Source: JAJDFU01 sp964640855 (GTDB lineage: Bacteria; Bacteroidota; Bacteroidia; Chitinophagales; Saprospiraceae). From it: a stretch of 64,000 bases of DNA. The position numbers were made by a program, and so were the translations under genes. How positions within the stretch are numbered: position 1 is the first letter of the stretch; each line of letters starts with the position of its first letter. The notes below the pieces were generated by a model. The model was not told the origin of the DNA. It was given only the letters and a program-made list of their open reading frames with translations, and made no database searches. Shown here one piece after another: positions 61,190-64,000 of this stretch. The stretch lies in NCBI GenBank assembly GCA_964640855.1, contig CAZXIX010000004.1:1-64000 (forward strand). The letters run 5' to 3'.

Positions 61190-61252
61190 ACCTCTGAACG
61201 GAGCGCCACCCAACGAACAGAGATAAACATTATCCCACATTTTTCTATTACG

Positions 61253-61504
61253 ATGACAGGATCAGTTGATCCTGGAAAACCCAATATTCACAGCATGTTC
61301 AATTATAAATCGTATTCTGCCTGGATCTTTTCGGGGCTTTTGCTTCTGGTAGCCCTCCTTTTTATCTGGCCCAATGCCTGGTTGGCTATGTTGAGCATGG
61401 CTGCCCTTCCTTTCTTCGTAGGTGCCCAAGTGCTGGCCGTGTTGAAAAGCAAAGACGCAAACGAAGGGACCTTCTCCGACGATCAATGGTACGAAAACTC
61501 CTAA
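61253..61504 (+). CDS. Small two-helix membrane protein
   Basis: The 83-residue product has two hydrophobic helices (about 24-40 and 43-62 in the long form) and a polar C-terminus. An ATG at 61295 would give a 69-residue form starting MFNYKSYSAW, which is at least as likely, because the first codons lie on an 18-base palindrome (61257-61274). No family is recognised. It stands 63 bases after the TraB gene. Confidence 0.6.
   Translation: MTGSVDPGKPNIHSMFNYKSYSAWIFSGLLLLVALLFIWPNAWLAMLSMAALPFFVGAQVLAVLKSKDANEGTFSDDQWYENS
61257..61274. repeat. Palindrome CAGGATCA-GT-TGATCCTG
   Basis: These are perfect 8-bp arms with a 2-base centre, at the first codons of the small membrane protein's long form. 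If translation starts at 61295 the element is an upstream operator-like site. Confidence 0.45.
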
Positions 61505-61624
61505 GCTCAGGAATTCATTTGGTGTTTCTCACCCCCTGACCATTGTCATTCTACTCAACTGACTGAAATCAGTATAAAATTTCACACCCCGGGGTAAATT
61601 AAAAGGAATCAACATCCCCTAACC

Positions 61625-62563
61625 ATGAGTTCCCTGACCCGCGATACGAAGAAACGACTTCCGGTAAGGGAGAGTTTCAAAATCGAAAGCATACTTGCCG
61701 GACTGGAATTAGGCCCTTCTGATGTGCCCATGCTGAGTTATCTGGACTTCCTATCTTCCCAAATTCCCATCGGAAGGATTAATTTCGTACACATCATTCA
61801 CCGAGTTCGCTTGTTCACCTCGGCCGAAGAGGAGCAAAGTTTCTTTGAGGAACAGTACCAGCGGACGGACGAACTCAACGAACAGATCAAGGAAAAAGTC
61901 CAAGGGTGGGGTTTTGCCAAACGAACGGCCCATATTGATTACGACATCCGGATTGGCAACCCTTTGGAAGAATTACTTAACCAGGCTAAGGACCTGAAGC
62001 CCGATCTGATCATAATCGGGCAACGAAAGACAAAATCCCATCACGGGATCCTGGCTCGAAACCTGGCCCGAAAGGTAAACAGCAATGCCCTGGTCATTCC
62101 GGAAAAAGCGGCCCACCAACTGCAACACATCCTGGTACCATTGGACTTCTCCAATCATTCCGTAAAAGCCTTGCGACTGGCACTGAATATCAGAAAATGG
62201 CTCCATCAAAAGCTGAGGATCAGTTGCCTTCACGTGTACGAATTGCCCAACCTCCCCATGGGACGCACCCCTTCCCAGAGAAAAGTCCGGGATTTGCTCA
62301 AGGAAGATCGCAAGGCGGCCTTCCAATCCTTCCTCATGCGCTATTTCCCGGCTGAAGTCGGGAAAATCGAAATCAAGCTGGTCCCCAAGAACGGGACGCC
62401 CATCTCCAAGCACATCCAAAAATTTGCGCTGGAAAACCAGGTGGACATGACCGTCATGGGGGCCCTTGGGCATTCACGTGTGGAATTGCTGCTCATGGGA
62501 AGCGTAACCGAGAAATACCTGAACCTCAATCAACAAATACCGACCCTGATCGTCAAACATTGA
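61625..62563 (+). CDS. Universal stress protein, two-domain
   Basis: The 312-residue protein is a tandem of two UspA domains. The second (about 160-312) has the ATP-binding loop GALGHSRVELLLMGS, fitting G-x2-G-x9-G-S. The first lacks this loop, reading GQRKTKSHHGIL, so only the second is likely to bind nucleotide. The protein is cytosolic. It begins a run of three genes (this, a membrane protein and another Usp), with 17 bases to the next gene. UspA proteins support survival under stress by an unclear mechanism. Confidence 0.9.
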   Translation: MSSLTRDTKKRLPVRESFKIESILAGLELGPSDVPMLSYLDFLSSQIPIGRINFVHIIHRVRLFTSAEEEQSFFEEQYQRTDELNEQIKEKVQGWGFAKRTAHIDYDIRIGNPLEELLNQAKDLKPDLIIIGQRKTKSHHGILARNLARKVNSNALVIPEKAAHQLQHILVPLDFSNHSVKALRLALNIRKWLHQKLRISCLHVYELPNLPMGRTPSQRKVRDLLKEDRKAAFQSFLMRYFPAEVGKIEIKLVPKNGTPISKHIQKFALENQVDMTVMGALGHSRVELLLMGSVTEKYLNLNQQIPTLIVKH

Positions 62564-62580
62564 GGCGAAAAACCTAGAAC

Positions 62581-63342
62581 ATGGATGCCGTCCGGGAACA
62601 GAGAAAACCTTCTTCCATCTATCTTCCGGAAGGATTTCAATTTCGCTGGATCCTTTTCTGCGGAATGGCCGAATTCCTTGGGATTGCGCTGGCAGCCATT
62701 CTGGCCGTCCTGGGAATGAGGTGGGAGGATCAGCTGCCCAACCTTCCCCTGTGGCTATTGCCGCTTTTCCTGGCCCTCTTGTCCGGAAGTATGGAAGGGG
62801 CCATTGTGGGTCGCTTGCAATGGACCGTTCTCCGCGAGCTCTATCCTCGTATTCGGGCCTATTCCTGGACGGGGGTTACGGTCCTTGCAGCCGTTACCGC
62901 CTGGTTGTTGGGATTGTTACCCAGCACCCTGATGTCTGCCCCCGGAGTGGAGATGGAGGAACCTTCTGACCCTCTTATGATCGGCATGGGAGCCTTGATG
63001 GGGCTATTCCTGGGGGCTTTATTTGGCTTTTTTCAGAGGAGTTTGCTCCGGCAGGTCGTTCGCCGGAGTTATTTGTGGATACTTGCCAACGCCGGAGGAT
63101 GGATGGTGGGCATGGCCCTGATCTTCGCGGCGGCAGGCTGGGTAGGGGCAGGGTGGCCCATCTGGCTGATCGGAATAGTAGCCGGGCTTTCCGGGCTGCT
63201 GGCGGGCTTTTCCGTAGGCATCGCTACCGGAATGGTATTTCCCTACCTGCCGCCGCGCTCAAAAGAAAGTACGGGATCGGATTTGAAGTCCGGCACCCAA
63301 ACAGAATATCCTGCCAAAAGCACCAAAAAGGTTTCTAAATAA
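62581..63342 (+). CDS. Multi-pass membrane protein of unknown function
   Basis: The 253-residue product has about six hydrophobic segments (roughly 20-45, 52-75, 92-112, 132-155, 160-185 and 195-218), with Gly- and Ala-rich helices such as LIGIVAGLSGLLAGFSVGIATG. An Arg/Lys-rich C-terminal tail of about 25 residues follows. I do not recognise a family. It lies 17 bases after one universal stress protein and 46 before another, so the three may act in the same response. Confidence 0.75.
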   Translation: MDAVREQRKPSSIYLPEGFQFRWILFCGMAEFLGIALAAILAVLGMRWEDQLPNLPLWLLPLFLALLSGSMEGAIVGRLQWTVLRELYPRIRAYSWTGVTVLAAVTAWLLGLLPSTLMSAPGVEMEEPSDPLMIGMGALMGLFLGALFGFFQRSLLRQVVRRSYLWILANAGGWMVGMALIFAAAGWVGAGWPIWLIGIVAGLSGLLAGFSVGIATGMVFPYLPPRSKESTGSDLKSGTQTEYPAKSTKKVSK

Positions 63343-63360
63343 TTGATTCGAAAATCAATT
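63341..63360 (+). promoter_or_regulatory. Hairpin before the terminal Usp gene
   Basis: AATTGATT (63341-63348) and AATCAATT (63353-63360) are perfect arms around a CGAA loop, overlapping the preceding stop codon and lying 28 bases before the ATG at 63389. Confidence 0.4.
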
Positions 63361-63388
63361 TCTATATTCCCAACAAACGAAGCGACAC

Positions 63389-64000
63389 ATGAACAAAATT
63401 CTTTTTCCTACCGATTTTTCGCCCTGCGCATCCAATGCTTTTGATTACGCCAATGCGCTGGCCCGCAAATTGAAGGCTACCATAGATCTCATCTCCATTT
63501 TCAACCTGCCGGTAAGCGATGCCAGCAGCGTACCACCGGATTACATCCAGGAAATGCTGGACGATAAGAAAGCTCGTATTCGGGAGCAACTGAAAGCTTT
63601 CGGCGAGCAGCACCCCTCTTCCCGGATCGGTGAAAAGATAGCCGAATACGGCGTATTCGTGTACCAGGAGGTCGCTGACAAAGCTGAAGATCAGGGCTAT
63701 GACCTCATCGTAATGGGGACCAAGGGAGAACATAACGCGATCGAAAAACTGATGGGCAGTGTTACCTCACAAATGATGCTTCACGCAAGTTGCCCTGTTC
63801 TGGCGGTACCCGAGCATGCTAAATTTAAACCGATCCGGAAAATTGCTTTCGCTACCGATTTCTTTGCCGAAGAAAAAGAGGCTATCGGATCTCTCCAGGT
63901 GGTGGCCGATGCTTTCTCCGCTGTTATTGAATATGTGCACATCGATACCTCCGGGGAGACCAAAGACCTGAAAGCCGAAGAAGAAAAGATGAAAGCCAAA
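63389..64000 (+). CDS. Universal stress protein (partial, runs off the window)
   Basis: The frame starts at ATG 63389 (MNKILFPTDFSPCASNAF) and is open to the window edge, giving 204 residues. A first UspA domain is complete, with the nucleotide loop GTKGEHNAIEKLMGS fitting G-x2-G-x9-G-S. A second domain begins at IRKIAFATDFF and is cut. In contrast to the Usp at 61625, here the first domain keeps the ATP loop. Confidence 0.92.
   Translation, partial: MNKILFPTDFSPCASNAFDYANALARKLKATIDLISIFNLPVSDASSVPPDYIQEMLDDKKARIREQLKAFGEQHPSSRIGEKIAEYGVFVYQEVADKAEDQGYDLIVMGTKGEHNAIEKLMGSVTSQMMLHASCPVLAVPEHAKFKPIRKIAFATDFFAEEKEAIGSLQVVADAFSAVIEYVHIDTSGETKDLKAEEEKMKAK

Overview
The window looks like a chromosomal segment of a Bacteroidota bacterium, most likely of the Saprospiria (Haliscomenobacter/Lewinella-like). 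The evidence is the phylum -7 promoter motif TAnnTTTG, the type IX secretion (T9SS) genes and cargo signals, the tig-clpP-clpX and bamD-rpoZ-coaBC-porD gene orders, and an iodotyrosine-deiodinase-like gene of the kind known from Haliscomenobacter. It is probably a draft or metagenome contig, because two 10-N spacers sit inside genes. Both appear to be false gaps whose flanks overlap by 4-5 bases. I see no rRNA, CRISPR array, insertion sequence or prophage.

Layout. 0.2-5 kb: trigger factor, ClpP, ClpX, a DoxX-like protein and TruA (+). 5-7.8 kb: a minus-strand M23 peptidase, GH113-like glycosidase and FemAB-like acyltransferase set. 8-8.5 kb: an odd 130-nt tRNA-like gene with its own promoter and terminator, followed by interlocking inverted repeats. 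8.5-14 kb (-): HD-domain protein, DUF4920 lipoprotein, an ArsR / methyltransferase / DUF983 / Crp operon, tRNA-Leu(GAG), and the MlaEF lipid transporter. 14-16.5 kb (+): SDR, IYD-like nitroreductase, NRDE protein. 16.5-23 kb: M43 metalloprotease lipoprotein, uncharacterised secreted proteins, a methyltransferase and a secreted adenosine deaminase. 23-25.4 kb (+): a BlaI-type repressor with twin operators and an M56 sensor carrying a T9SS-like C-terminus. 25.4-30 kb (-): beta-barrel protein, a 0.7-kb non-coding stretch with decayed repeats, cytochrome bd oxidase (cydAB) and FolB. 30-32.7 kb (+): acyl-CoA dehydrogenase and OmpA-family protein. 32.7-35.5 kb (-): the tightly coupled phoH-osmC-small protein-aroA operon. 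35.7-45.8 kb (+): SAM hydrolase, monooxygenase, Na+/solute symporter, fabH-efp-accB-accC, an MsbA-type ABC exporter, a T9SS cargo protein and a small envelope protein. 45.8-49 kb (-): a tandem alpha/beta hydrolase and an M14 carboxypeptidase. 49-53 kb (+): M16 protease and a PLP deaminase. 53-59 kb (-): a PorE-like protein ending in SPOR, purN, porD, coaBC, rpoZ, bamD. 59-64 kb (+): DUF3137, TraB/GumN, small membrane proteins and two universal stress proteins, the last cut by the window edge.

How the genes fit together. Most are housekeeping: protein quality control, fatty-acid initiation, tRNA modification, CoA, purine, folate and shikimate synthesis, and microaerobic respiration. A strong envelope theme runs through the window: MlaEF, BamD, the T9SS parts PorD and PorE-like, OmpA and SPOR proteins, M23, M43, M14, M16 and M56 peptidases, and T9SS cargo. 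The most unusual element is the tRNA-like gene at 8078-8207. It has a complete cloverleaf with encoded CCA, a tRNA-Leu-like D arm, a GUC anticodon and a 58-nt structured variable domain.
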